Assembly: GCA_018694835.1 (NCBI GenBank)
Contig: JABHOG010000100.1
Coordinates: 1 to 64,000, forward strand
Length of the DNA: 64,000 nucleotides
Direction: 5' to 3'
Source: Planctomycetota bacterium
Lineage (GTDB): Bacteria > Planctomycetota > UBA8108 > UBA1146
Positions 1 to 7,821 of the stretch are shown piece by piece. Each line of letters opens with the position of its first letter. Position 1 is the first letter of the stretch. The notes under the pieces are model-generated. The model saw only the letters and a list, made by a program, of their open reading frames with translations. It did not search any database and had not been told where the DNA came from. The translations under genes and the position numbers were made by a program.

Positions 1-18
1 ACGAGCGGAGTCCACTCG

Positions 19-687
19 ATGCATCAAGCTGCAGAAGATCGCCTGTCCATTCCCGCATCCTCGATCCTGGTTCTGTTGATCACCCTGGTGGTGGTCACAC
101 CGCTGGCGATCTGGCGAATGGCACAGAAACTGGCGAGTCCCACCGCCGAGGTGATCTCCCTCGAAGATGACGGTGAGCGATTTCGAGGCCACTGGAAGGT
201 TGGCAAAGTCGATTTCGTCGTCGAGGAGGGCATCGATGAGCCGCGTTCCACCGGCACCTTTACCCTGTCCGTCACTCTTCCACCTCGCGAAGAAGATGAA
301 ACGGTCAAAGTGGTGATAGGCCTGGAAGCTGCACGGGATGGATTCATCGAGAAGGTGCTCTTTCTAGACCCCGATGGAGATGGAATCTGTAACGCAACCA
401 TCTGTATTCGATCGGCAGGCAGCGGTAGTTACCTGCAAATCCGCCAGTACACCCTGTCCTTCGAGGGGGGCGAATCAGAAGGAACATGGTCAGATCTGAC
501 CGCCATTCCCGAGCACCTGAGCGCTGGATACATCGGCCACGACACCGTCGAACGCCAGAGCGAGATGCTGGTGCGAACTTTTCCCATCCATCTCGATGGC
601 GACACCAATGCTGCCCCCTCCGCAGGAACTCGTTCGTTGATCTGGGACTTCCACAACCGTCGCTGGAGACCCGATCCACGGAAGTGA
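19..687 (+). CDS. Exported or membrane-anchored hypothetical protein
   Basis: The ORF encodes 222 residues with one hydrophobic segment at about residues 14-33, which is either an uncleaved signal anchor or a signal peptide. The rest is hydrophilic and beta-rich in appearance, with no motif I recognise. A purine-rich stretch (GAGCGGAG) lies upstream of the ATG, so this start is plausible. The segment DPDGDG near residue 118 resembles a calcium-binding loop, but there is only one copy. The gene is close to the window edge, so its upstream partners cannot be seen. No function is proposed. Confidence 0.6.
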   Translation: MHQAAEDRLSIPASSILVLLITLVVVTPLAIWRMAQKLASPTAEVISLEDDGERFRGHWKVGKVDFVVEEGIDEPRSTGTFTLSVTLPPREEDETVKVVIGLEAARDGFIEKVLFLDPDGDGICNATICIRSAGSGSYLQIRQYTLSFEGGESEGTWSDLTAIPEHLSAGYIGHDTVERQSEMLVRTFPIHLDGDTNAAPSAGTRSLIWDFHNRRWRPDPRK

Positions 688-765
688 TGGAATTCCACAG
701 CAGTTGATTTCACGGTGGAGAACAGCAGGGAGCGGATTCGATCCAGCATCATCCTGGTGCTAGAA

Positions 766-796
766 TATCGGAGTGCTAGCCTATCGGAGTGCTGAC
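766..796. repeat. Two-copy 16-bp direct repeat
   Basis: The unit TATCGGAGTGCTAGCC is followed directly by a second copy that starts TATCGGAGTGCT and then diverges. It lies in the gap between the hypothetical protein and the convergent rpmG gene. The arrangement is direct, not inverted, so it is not a terminator or a CIRCE operator. Confidence 0.6.
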
Positions 797-853
797 ACAA
801 AGAAGAGATGCCCCAAAGGAGAGATGGGCAGCGCGACCTGCTGAGGAGAGTCG

Positions 854-1033
854 CTACTTGCGCTTGATCTTGTGTACGGTGTGCTTGCGCAGCCGAGGAG
901 AGTACTTCTTCAGACCCTTCTCCTTGAGCTTCTCGGGAAGACCACCTTTGACCTTGATCTGGGTCCGGTAGTTGAGGTCACCGGTCTCGGTGCACTGGAG
1001 CCACACGTACTCACGGCTCTTCTGCTTGGCCAC
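854..1033 (-). CDS. rpmG: 50S ribosomal protein L33
   Basis: This is a 59-residue protein when read from a GTG start at 1033; the longer ORF in the track extends upstream without support. It carries the L33 core CTETGDLNYRT and ends in the conserved basic stretch KKYSPRLRKHT. The length matches the family (about 50-60 residues). There is only one cysteine, so it lacks the paired CxxC zinc motifs and belongs to the zinc-independent type. It is a component of the large ribosomal subunit near the E site. It stands alone here instead of beside rpmB, secE or a tRNA. A purine-rich GCGAGAG precedes the GTG. Confidence 0.93.
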   Translation of the reverse strand: MAKQKSREYVWLQCTETGDLNYRTQIKVKGGLPEKLKEKGLKKYSPRLRKHTVHKIKRK

Positions 1034-1059
1034 AATGCTCTCGCTTCCACGATAGAAAC

Positions 1060-1118
1060 CCGGGATGAGGACTTGGCGCACCAACCTTCTGGTGCAAACC
1101 GATCTGGTGCAGTCCCGG
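1060..1118 (-). promoter_or_regulatory. Possible structured leader upstream of rpmG
   Basis: On the minus strand, CCGGGA and then GCACC are matched downstream in reverse order by GGTGC and TCCCGG, giving a long interrupted stem about 27 nt before the rpmG start. GCACCAGA also occurs twice inside. Ribosomal protein genes are often autoregulated by leader structures, but this pairing was found by eye only. Confidence 0.3.
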
Positions 1119-1315
1119 ATGGAACCATCCCCGCCTCCGGCCGTCAAGGGAAACGAACCCACAGACATCGATCCAGATCAGTGAATTGCCGCCAACCCGC
1201 TCCCCTCCTGCAACTCTCCCCCACCTCTACGGTCGAAGTCCGTTGCTGCGATCGAGCCCCGAGGGTACACCAGTGACGGACCTGAACCCCCTCTTGGCAA
1301 AGGAGCCCGGGCAAG

Positions 1316-2356
1316 ATGACTGCCGCTGCCGACTCGACCCCAGCTGCACCGCGTCGACGGTTGCCGCCGCTGGCTGGCGACGGCACCATCCTGGTCACCG
1401 GGGGCACCGGAACCACCGGCAGGTTGCTGCTGAGTTGGTTGCTCTACGAGGCTCAGGCCAGCCGCGTCATCGCATTCTCCCGCGATGAGCAGAAACACCA
1501 CGATCTGCTTCAAGATCCTCGATTCCAGCATCCCGCCTTGTACTCGATGGTCGGAGATATCCGCGACCCGAGTCGATTACGCGAAGCGATGGAAGGGGTC
1601 TCGCTGGTGCTCCATACCGCAGCGATGAAGCATGTGCCCATCGCCGAGGCGCATCCGAGCGAAGCGATCCGGACCAATGTCGAGGGTACCGAGAATCTCA
1701 TCCGAGCCGCTCGTGATGCGGGAGTAGCCCGAGTCATCGCCCATTCCACTGACAAGGCGGTCGAGCCCAGTTGCGTCTATGGTGCCACCAAACTGGCCAT
1801 GGAGAAGTTACTGGTCGCAGCAGACCTCGAGTCAGGTCCCGACGGTCCTCGCTTTGATATCTTGCGCCATGGCAATCTGATCGGCAGCCGCGGCAGTGTC
1901 ATCCCGATGTTTCGGGAGCAGAAGAAAAGTGGCCGATTGAAGGTCACCGACCCCGAGATGACGCGCTTCTGGATCGACCCGGATTCGTTGATCTCTGCGG
2001 TTCACCAGGTGGTGATCGATGGTCGTGGCGGCGAGATCTTTGTACCGAGGTCACCGGCGGCCCGACTGGCTACGGTGGCCGCCGCCATCGCTCCGGAAGC
2101 GGTGATCGAGGTGATCGGCGAGCGCCCCGGCGAGAAGAAGCACGAATCGCTGACCGGCCAAGAAGAATCGAGCCGAATCCGCCTGTTCGAGCAGCACCTG
2201 GTGATCATCCCGCCCGCCTCGGGCCATCTTCGTCGTCACGATGGCAGTGCTGTGGGTCCCGATTTCCGCCTCCAGAGTGACCGGGGCCCCTGGCTCGATC
2301 TTCAGGCGATGCAGGCACTTCTGAGTTCGGAACTGGTCTGCTCCCACGTCCTGTAG
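1316..2356 (+). CDS. PseB/CapD-like UDP-N-acetylglucosamine 4,6-dehydratase
   Basis: This 346-residue extended short-chain dehydrogenase has the NAD-binding loop TGGTGTTG at 28-35, TAAMKHVP at 101-108, STDKA at 144-148 and YGATK at 155-159. STDKA followed by a YGATK-type segment is the catalytic pattern of inverting UDP-GlcNAc 4,6-dehydratases (PseB, FlaA1, CapD). The C-terminal segments GGEIFVPRSP and GERPGEKKHE are also typical of PseB. The likely product is a UDP-4-keto-6-deoxy sugar for surface polysaccharide or glycoprotein modification. An AAAGGAG ribosome-binding site precedes the ATG. No aminotransferase or other pathway partner lies next to it. The exact substrate is inferred. Confidence 0.85.
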   Translation: MTAAADSTPAAPRRRLPPLAGDGTILVTGGTGTTGRLLLSWLLYEAQASRVIAFSRDEQKHHDLLQDPRFQHPALYSMVGDIRDPSRLREAMEGVSLVLHTAAMKHVPIAEAHPSEAIRTNVEGTENLIRAARDAGVARVIAHSTDKAVEPSCVYGATKLAMEKLLVAADLESGPDGPRFDILRHGNLIGSRGSVIPMFREQKKSGRLKVTDPEMTRFWIDPDSLISAVHQVVIDGRGGEIFVPRSPAARLATVAAAIAPEAVIEVIGERPGEKKHESLTGQEESSRIRLFEQHLVIIPPASGHLRRHDGSAVGPDFRLQSDRGPWLDLQAMQALLSSELVCSHVL

Positions 2357-2499
2357 GCTCAAATCGACGACTACTCGACGATTCTATCCCCCCAGCCAGA
2401 TCACAGGGTAAACTGAAGGAGTGACCCGATCTGAATCTCCCTGCCGCCTGGTGGGTCAGTTATGGGCACCTTTCCTGGTCGTGATCAAGAGAGACCTGC

Positions 2500-4443
2500 A
2501 TGCCAGCAACCATTCGATGGAGAGTGCTGACCTTGCTACTGCTGGGTCTATTGGGGAGTCCCCCGGTCGATGGTCAGGGATTGCCGATCCCGACCACTCT
2601 GCAGGACTGGATCCAGCCCGGTACCCAACCGGGCACCCTGCTCGAACCCATCATCGCCGGTAGTGCTTGTAACCTCTGTCACTCATCTTTTTTCACGGCC
2701 CCGGTCGATCGCTGGAGAACCAGCATCATGGCCCAGGCGGGAAGAGATCCACTGTTTCACGCTTGCCTCGCAGTGGCGGAACAAGACGCCGGCGCTGCGG
2801 GATCGTTGTGCCTACGCTGTCACACTCCTGGAGCTTGGCTCGCCGGCAACAGTGTTCCTACCGATGGCTCTGCAGTCAGTGGCGTCAACGATTTCGACGG
2901 CGTGACCTGCAACCTGTGCCATCGGATGGTCGACCCCAATTACGTCGCGGGGCAGAGTCCCAGCGTCGACCTCGGAATCCTCAATAACCTGGCCGAGATT
3001 CCCAATCCACAGCACAGCGGCCAGTACGTGATCGATCCCAGCGATCGAAGGCGCGGACCCTACAATCTCGGTGGTGGCTTCCAATTCCATCCCTTCTTCG
3101 AGTCCCCCTTTCACCATTCGTCTGAACTGTGCCGCACCTGCCATGACGTCTCGAACCCGGCCTATATCCGCCAGGGAAATCAATACGCGCTGATCGACCT
3201 CAACTCTCCTCACCCGACCCACGATCCCAACGACGAGTACCCGGTGGAGAGAACCTACAGCGAGTGGAGCATGAGTGAATTCGCTCAGGGGCCGGTCGAT
3301 ATGGGCGGCCGATTCGGTGGCAATAACCCCGAAGTCAGTAGCTGCCAGGATTGCCACATGCCGAGCACCAGTGGGGTCGGCTGTAACATGGGGGCCCCCA
3401 CACGGCCCGATCTTGCCCTCCACAACTTTTCCGGGGCACAAACCTGGGTGCTCGATGCGATTCACGCGCTCGACACCTCCTACTTGCTATGGGACACCCC
3501 CGCCTACATGGATCCGGCACAGATCATCGTCGCCAAGAACCGCAACATCGACATGCTCGAAGCGGCCAGTGACCTCGAGGTCACCACAGAAAACGGACAG
3601 TTGAAGGTCCGAGTGATCAACCAGAGCGGTCACAAACTGCCCACCGGATATCCAGAGGGAAGAAGGATGTGGATCGAAGTTCATTTCCAGAATGTCTTCG
3701 GAGAAACTCTGGCCCACCACGGTGCTTACGATTTCGACACGGCAGATCTGGAAGATTCCACCACCACCGTCTTCGAGGCCAAGCACGGAATCTCCGGATT
3801 CACCTCTACCCTTTCCGGTCTGCCGGAAGGCCCTTCTTTTCACTTCGCACTCAACAACAAGATCATGAAGGACAACCGCATCCCTCCTCGAGGCTACACC
3901 TTTCAGGGATTCGATTCGGTTCAGGCGGCACCGGTGGGAGAGTTCTACGAGGATGGCCAGTACTGGCACGACACCTTTTACGATATTCCCAATGATTCGT
4001 ATCTACTCGAGGTGAGGGTCTGGTACCAGACCGCATCGAAGGAGTACATCGAGTTTCTTCGCGACGAGAACATCACCAATGATGCTGGAGATATCCTCCA
4101 TCAGCAGTGGTTGCAGCAAGACAAAGGCCCCCCGGTCATGATGGATGAGATCTCGATGGAACTGGGGATCGAGCCCTTCATCCGTGGTGATGTCAACACC
4201 GACGGGACCGAAGATCTCTCCGATCCGGTCCACCTGCTCGGATCGCTATTCCAGGGTGAGCCCTTCTCCTTCTGCCCCATCTCAGCCGATGGAAATGATG
4301 ACGGGTCCCTCAACATCTCCGATGTCGTATTCCTGCTGAGCACCTTGTTCACCGGGGGGATCACCCCTTCCGCTCCCTGGCCCGATTGCGGACCCGATCC
4401 GACCCCCGACTTCCTCCGCTGCTACGGCTATTCCTGCCCCTGA
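2500..4443 (+). CDS. Exported pentaheme cytochrome c with dockerin-like C-terminus
   Basis: The 647-residue product begins with a signal peptide (residues 1 to about 25) and contains five CxxCH haem motifs: CNLCH (57-61), CLRCH, CNLCH, CRTCH and CQDCH. A beta-rich domain follows, beginning at NQSGHKLPTGYPEGRR, a segment typical of multihaem cytochrome c554-like proteins. The last 90 residues hold two dockerin-like repeats (RGDVNTDGTEDLSD and DGNDDGSLNISD), each with a calcium-loop pattern and an LL..LF helix. The end is a Cys-rich tail (CGPDPTPDFLRC then CP). It is probably a periplasmic or surface electron-transfer protein. A haem-dockerin fusion is unusual. RBS AAGAGAGA. Confidence 0.85.
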   Translation: MPATIRWRVLTLLLLGLLGSPPVDGQGLPIPTTLQDWIQPGTQPGTLLEPIIAGSACNLCHSSFFTAPVDRWRTSIMAQAGRDPLFHACLAVAEQDAGAAGSLCLRCHTPGAWLAGNSVPTDGSAVSGVNDFDGVTCNLCHRMVDPNYVAGQSPSVDLGILNNLAEIPNPQHSGQYVIDPSDRRRGPYNLGGGFQFHPFFESPFHHSSELCRTCHDVSNPAYIRQGNQYALIDLNSPHPTHDPNDEYPVERTYSEWSMSEFAQGPVDMGGRFGGNNPEVSSCQDCHMPSTSGVGCNMGAPTRPDLALHNFSGAQTWVLDAIHALDTSYLLWDTPAYMDPAQIIVAKNRNIDMLEAASDLEVTTENGQLKVRVINQSGHKLPTGYPEGRRMWIEVHFQNVFGETLAHHGAYDFDTADLEDSTTTVFEAKHGISGFTSTLSGLPEGPSFHFALNNKIMKDNRIPPRGYTFQGFDSVQAAPVGEFYEDGQYWHDTFYDIPNDSYLLEVRVWYQTASKEYIEFLRDENITNDAGDILHQQWLQQDKGPPVMMDEISMELGIEPFIRGDVNTDGTEDLSDPVHLLGSLFQGEPFSFCPISADGNDDGSLNISDVVFLLSTLFTGGITPSAPWPDCGPDPTPDFLRCYGYSCP

Positions 4444-4594
4444 TCACCACCCCAGCCACGGCTGACGGGAGTTCCCCGATCTCGAGCAGGAATCCACCAT
4501 TTGCGATGGTGATCCTGACCACCTTGATGGATAGTGATGGATCGACAGTCGTTGCCGATCATCTCCTTTCGGAGGGAGCAGACCCATCCAGTTC

Positions 4595-5341
4595 ATGCGC
4601 ACGATTCTACCGCTGATCCTTCTGGCGGCGCTGATCGTATCGATCTGGCCGACCGGGCCCCTCGACTTCGGCTCCCGTAGTCCATGGGATGGCCTGGTCA
4701 TCTTGATCGACGGTGTCGAGAGATTCATCGATGAAGATGGTGACAGTGAGGATGGTGACAGTGAGGATGGTGACGCGGCCAATAGTGCAAGGCTCGATCC
4801 ACAGTCACGTCTCCTGCTGATCGCCTCCTTGCCCGCTGTCGATGACCTCGGGCGAGATTGCTCGTTGATCGTCGGTACCGCTTTCGCCGATCACTCCGAT
4901 CCACTGGCACTCTTGCTACAGGGGGAAACCGATGCCATCCGCCTGCAAAAGATCAAGATGGTCGCCCCACCCGTAGAGATGTACCTCGCGATCGAGGGAA
5001 TCATCAGTGGCTTCGCTGTTCCCGGCGATCTGGATGTAGACCGGTTTCCGGGGGGGCTGCTTCATGGCCACCAGGTCACTCCGGCGGCAGGCTCACGGCA
5101 GGGCCCACCGCCCACCTCGATCCTGTTGGCCGATTCCCGCGGTTCGATCGCCTTCAAAGCTCACTGCGACGAGCAGAAACAGCAGCGTTGGCGAGGCGAT
5201 CGAAAAGATTTCCGAGAACTGTGGGAGCGAGCCCAGGACACCGATCCAGGTCGCCTGGAGCCGTTCATCCACGGTCGGCTCACCTTCCCGGAACCACCGG
5301 ACCCTGCGACAGACGCGGTGGCTCCCGGTCAGAGACGCTGA
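4595..5341 (+). CDS. Exported hypothetical protein with acidic DGDSE repeat
   Basis: This 248-residue product starts with a hydrophobic signal or anchor segment (residues 3-18). Around residues 46-60 is a short acidic repeat, DGDSE in tandem, encoded by a 15-bp DNA repeat (GATGGTGACAGTGAG). The remainder resembles no family I can name. It sits between the pentaheme cytochrome and the E1 alpha gene on the same strand, but nothing links it to either function. The start is uncertain because the nearest GGAGG lies about 20 nt upstream of the ATG. Coding status is supported mainly by length, strand agreement and the signal-like N-terminus. Confidence 0.55.
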   Translation: MRTILPLILLAALIVSIWPTGPLDFGSRSPWDGLVILIDGVERFIDEDGDSEDGDSEDGDAANSARLDPQSRLLLIASLPAVDDLGRDCSLIVGTAFADHSDPLALLLQGETDAIRLQKIKMVAPPVEMYLAIEGIISGFAVPGDLDVDRFPGGLLHGHQVTPAAGSRQGPPPTSILLADSRGSIAFKAHCDEQKQQRWRGDRKDFRELWERAQDTDPGRLEPFIHGRLTFPEPPDPATDAVAPGQRR

Positions 5342-5353
5342 TACCCTCGCATC

Positions 5354-6511
5354 ATGACCGACCAAGATCCTGACACCGCCCACTCCCGCAAACCGAATCC
5401 CGGAACTCCGTTCCCCTCGAAACCCGTCTCTGACATCGAATCCACTCCTCATCCGGCTGCCAGCGAGACAGCTTTCGGCTCCCTGAAAGAAATGCATGCC
5501 TACATGCGTCTCGCAAGAGAGTGGGATTTACGCTTCGAAAAGATGTTTCGAACGGGAGCCCTATCGAAGTGGTACTCATCGGTCGGAAACGAAGCGACCA
5601 CCGTCGCTTCAGCCTGCGCCATCGAGGCCGGAGATTCATTGCTGACCCTTCACAGGGATTCGGGAGCGATCCTCCGGCACTACCTCGACATCAACGCCTT
5701 GCTCCCCGGAATACTGCCGCAAGTTCCTGCCATCCGAGAACCGATGGGAGGGGACTCCAAGCAGCGTTTCCTGCGACTGACTTGCCAGATGCTGGGAAGA
5801 GAACATGGCTTCTCTAGCGGGCACGAACGCTCCTATCACTACAACCTGTTCGAGGAGGAGTGGGGCCTCTTCCATATCGGCATGATCAGCCACCTCGGAT
5901 CGATGATTCCTGTCGCCGCTGGAACTGCTTTTGCCTACCAGCAACAGGGTAGCGATCGTGTGGCGATCAATTTCATCGGAGAAGGTGCCACCTCGACCGG
6001 CGATTTCCACGAAGCTCTGAACATCGCCTCGGTATGGAAGTTGCCGTTCATTCTCGTCATCGAGAACAATCGATGGGCATTCTCGACCCCCACTTCTCAA
6101 CAGTACGCCTGCGACCACCTTGCGGACCGGGCTCTGGGATATGGCATTCCTGGAGTTCAGGTCGACGGCACCGATGCCGAAGCGGTTCTATCCGTGATGC
6201 AAACCGCAGTGGCTCGGGCTCGAGCGGGAGACGGACCGACCCTGGTCGAGGCGATGCTGGGACGCCACCGTGGCCATTCAGAAGGAGACGACTCCCTCCA
6301 GCAAGTTCCCGAACAAGAGTTGCAGCAATATGTTGAGCAAGACCCGCTAGATCTGGTCGAAAAACGCCTCATCGATGGTGGAGTCTTCTCTCGTGCCTGG
6401 ATCGACGAGGTGAGAGAGCGATGTGCTTCGCTGGTGACCAATACGGTCGACCAGGCGATGTCGATGCCAGAACCCGATGTCCATCAACCGCGGAGCATCT
6501 ATGCAGACTGA
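5354..6511 (+). CDS. 2-oxo acid dehydrogenase E1 component, alpha subunit
   Basis: This 385-residue thiamine-diphosphate enzyme subunit belongs to the pyruvate, acetoin and branched-chain 2-oxo acid dehydrogenase alpha family. The TPP/Mg motif is visible as GEGATSTGDFHEAL, closed about 25 residues later by VIENN. The phosphorylation-loop region RGHSEGDD is also present. It would decarboxylate a 2-oxo acid and pass the acyl group to a lipoyl E2. The first 40 residues are a poorly conserved Pro/Ser-rich extension, so the true start may be further in; no clear ribosome-binding site precedes the first ATG. Its 3' end overlaps the beta subunit by 11 bp. No E2 or E3 gene is in the window, so the substrate is unknown. 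Confidence 0.88.
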   Translation: MTDQDPDTAHSRKPNPGTPFPSKPVSDIESTPHPAASETAFGSLKEMHAYMRLAREWDLRFEKMFRTGALSKWYSSVGNEATTVASACAIEAGDSLLTLHRDSGAILRHYLDINALLPGILPQVPAIREPMGGDSKQRFLRLTCQMLGREHGFSSGHERSYHYNLFEEEWGLFHIGMISHLGSMIPVAAGTAFAYQQQGSDRVAINFIGEGATSTGDFHEALNIASVWKLPFILVIENNRWAFSTPTSQQYACDHLADRALGYGIPGVQVDGTDAEAVLSVMQTAVARARAGDGPTLVEAMLGRHRGHSEGDDSLQQVPEQELQQYVEQDPLDLVEKRLIDGGVFSRAWIDEVRERCASLVTNTVDQAMSMPEPDVHQPRSIYAD

Positions 6512-7502
6512 CACCTCCACAGAATCAGACGACACCCTTTACATCGATGCGATCAGCGCTGCACTGGCGGATGAAATGCGAGCCGATCCAAGTGTTGTGC
6601 TGATGGGACAAGACATCGCCGGTCACGGTGGGGCCTTCAAGATCACCCGCGGATTCCTCGAGGAGTTCGGTGACCAGCGGGTTCGAAACACACCCATCGC
6701 GGAGAGTGGAACGATCGGCATTGCCATCGGTTCCTCGATGCTCGGAATCAAACCCGTAGTCGAGATGCAGTTCGCCGATTTCATCTCCTGTGGATTCAAT
6801 CAAATTGTAAACGTTGCGGCAAAGATGTACTGGAGAACAAAACACCCTGTACCCCTCGTGATTCGTCTTCCAGGCGGGGGCGGAATGGGTGCGGGCGCTT
6901 TCCACTCCCAGAACATCGAGAACTGGTTTCTTCATACTCCGGGGCTCAAGGTGGTTTCACCTGCGTACTCCGGTGATGCTTACCGATTACTTCGTGCAGC
7001 GATTCGGGACCCGAATCCCGTGCTCTACTTCGAGCACAAATTTCTGTACCGCAGGGAGCGCTCGCCACTGCAAACTGCACCGGTTCCCGATCGGATTCTC
7101 GGTGAATCATCGATCTTGCGCAGTGGCACCGACATCACCACCGTCTCGTGGGGCTGGATGACTCATCGCACCCTCGAGGCCGCCGAGATCCTCTCGCAGG
7201 AGGGTATCGAGGTGGAGGTGATCGATTTACCGGTCCTCTCCCCTCTCGACCATCGGGGCATCATCGCATCGGTCGAGAAGACCCAGCGAGCCGCCATCAT
7301 CCACGAGGCTACCTGTACCGGTGGATTCGGTGCAGAAATCGCTGCGCGGATCTGCGACGAAGCCATCTGGAGTCTCGATGCCCCGGTCCGTAGAATCACC
7401 TACCCCGATAGTCCCCCGCCCTTCCACAAGGGGCTGGAAGCGTCGAGGATTCCCTCTCCAGAGCGGATCTGTTCCGAACTGCGGCAATTACTCGACGTTT
7501 GA
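6501..7502 (+). CDS. 2-oxo acid dehydrogenase E1 component, beta subunit
   Basis: This 333-residue partner of the preceding E1 alpha pairs with it to form the TPP-binding heterotetramer. Family motifs include TPIAESG, EMQFADF, RLPGGGG and YFEHKFLYR, and the C-terminal transketolase domain follows. I chose ATG 6501 because GGAG sits five bases upstream. An ATG at 6477 in the same frame would add eight residues but has no obvious ribosome-binding site. Overlap with the alpha gene suggests translational coupling. As with alpha, the 2-oxo acid used (pyruvate, acetoin or branched-chain) cannot be decided from this sequence. Confidence 0.9.
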   Translation: MQTDTSTESDDTLYIDAISAALADEMRADPSVVLMGQDIAGHGGAFKITRGFLEEFGDQRVRNTPIAESGTIGIAIGSSMLGIKPVVEMQFADFISCGFNQIVNVAAKMYWRTKHPVPLVIRLPGGGGMGAGAFHSQNIENWFLHTPGLKVVSPAYSGDAYRLLRAAIRDPNPVLYFEHKFLYRRERSPLQTAPVPDRILGESSILRSGTDITTVSWGWMTHRTLEAAEILSQEGIEVEVIDLPVLSPLDHRGIIASVEKTQRAAIIHEATCTGGFGAEIAARICDEAIWSLDAPVRRITYPDSPPPFHKGLEASRIPSPERICSELRQLLDV

Positions 7503-7821
7503 TCCACTGCCGGCACCGCTTCGATCATTTTCCAGAAAATTTGGATTGTCGTGTCCGATCCAGCCAGACTTCCGGATACAGAGGGCAAAGGACAGAGGGG
7601 TACCGCCCATGACCCCGAGAGTACCCAATGACTCCAGACAACATGATGGACAAGAGCAATGCTCCTGAGCCTGCCAGTGGGAAAATTCTAGATCACCTGG
7701 TATGGCGTGAACTGGGCTTTGAAAAGCAATTTGGCATGACCTTCTTCCAACCCTCGGTCGATTCTCAGAATCCAGATTCGACCGATCTCAGAAAGTCTCA
7801 GGAAAAGTAACCCCGAGTCCA
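7503..7821. other. Intergenic region between convergent genes, one weak small ORF
   Basis: These 319 bases separate the E1 beta gene from the convergent sigma-54-type regulator. I see no strong hairpin, repeat or RNA gene. The only coding candidate is the 60-residue ORF listed separately. Confidence 0.5.
7628..7810 (+). CDS. Possible small protein of 60 residues
   Basis: The ORF is hydrophilic, with no transmembrane segment or recognised motif. A weak GAGAG lies about eight bases upstream of the ATG. It ends 11 bp before the stop of the convergent regulator gene. It could be a real small gene downstream of the E1 operon or a chance ORF; the sequence alone does not decide this. Confidence 0.25.
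   Translation: MTPDNMMDKSNAPEPASGKILDHLVWRELGFEKQFGMTFFQPSVDSQNPDSTDLRKSQEK

Noticed and set aside
429-800. Minus-strand ORFs opposite the first gene
   Set aside because: They have Arg/Ser-rich shadow composition and no start signal.
1059-1118. tRNA gene upstream of rpmG
   Set aside because: Paired ends are present but no cloverleaf or GTTCRA loop is visible; it is kept only as a possible leader structure.
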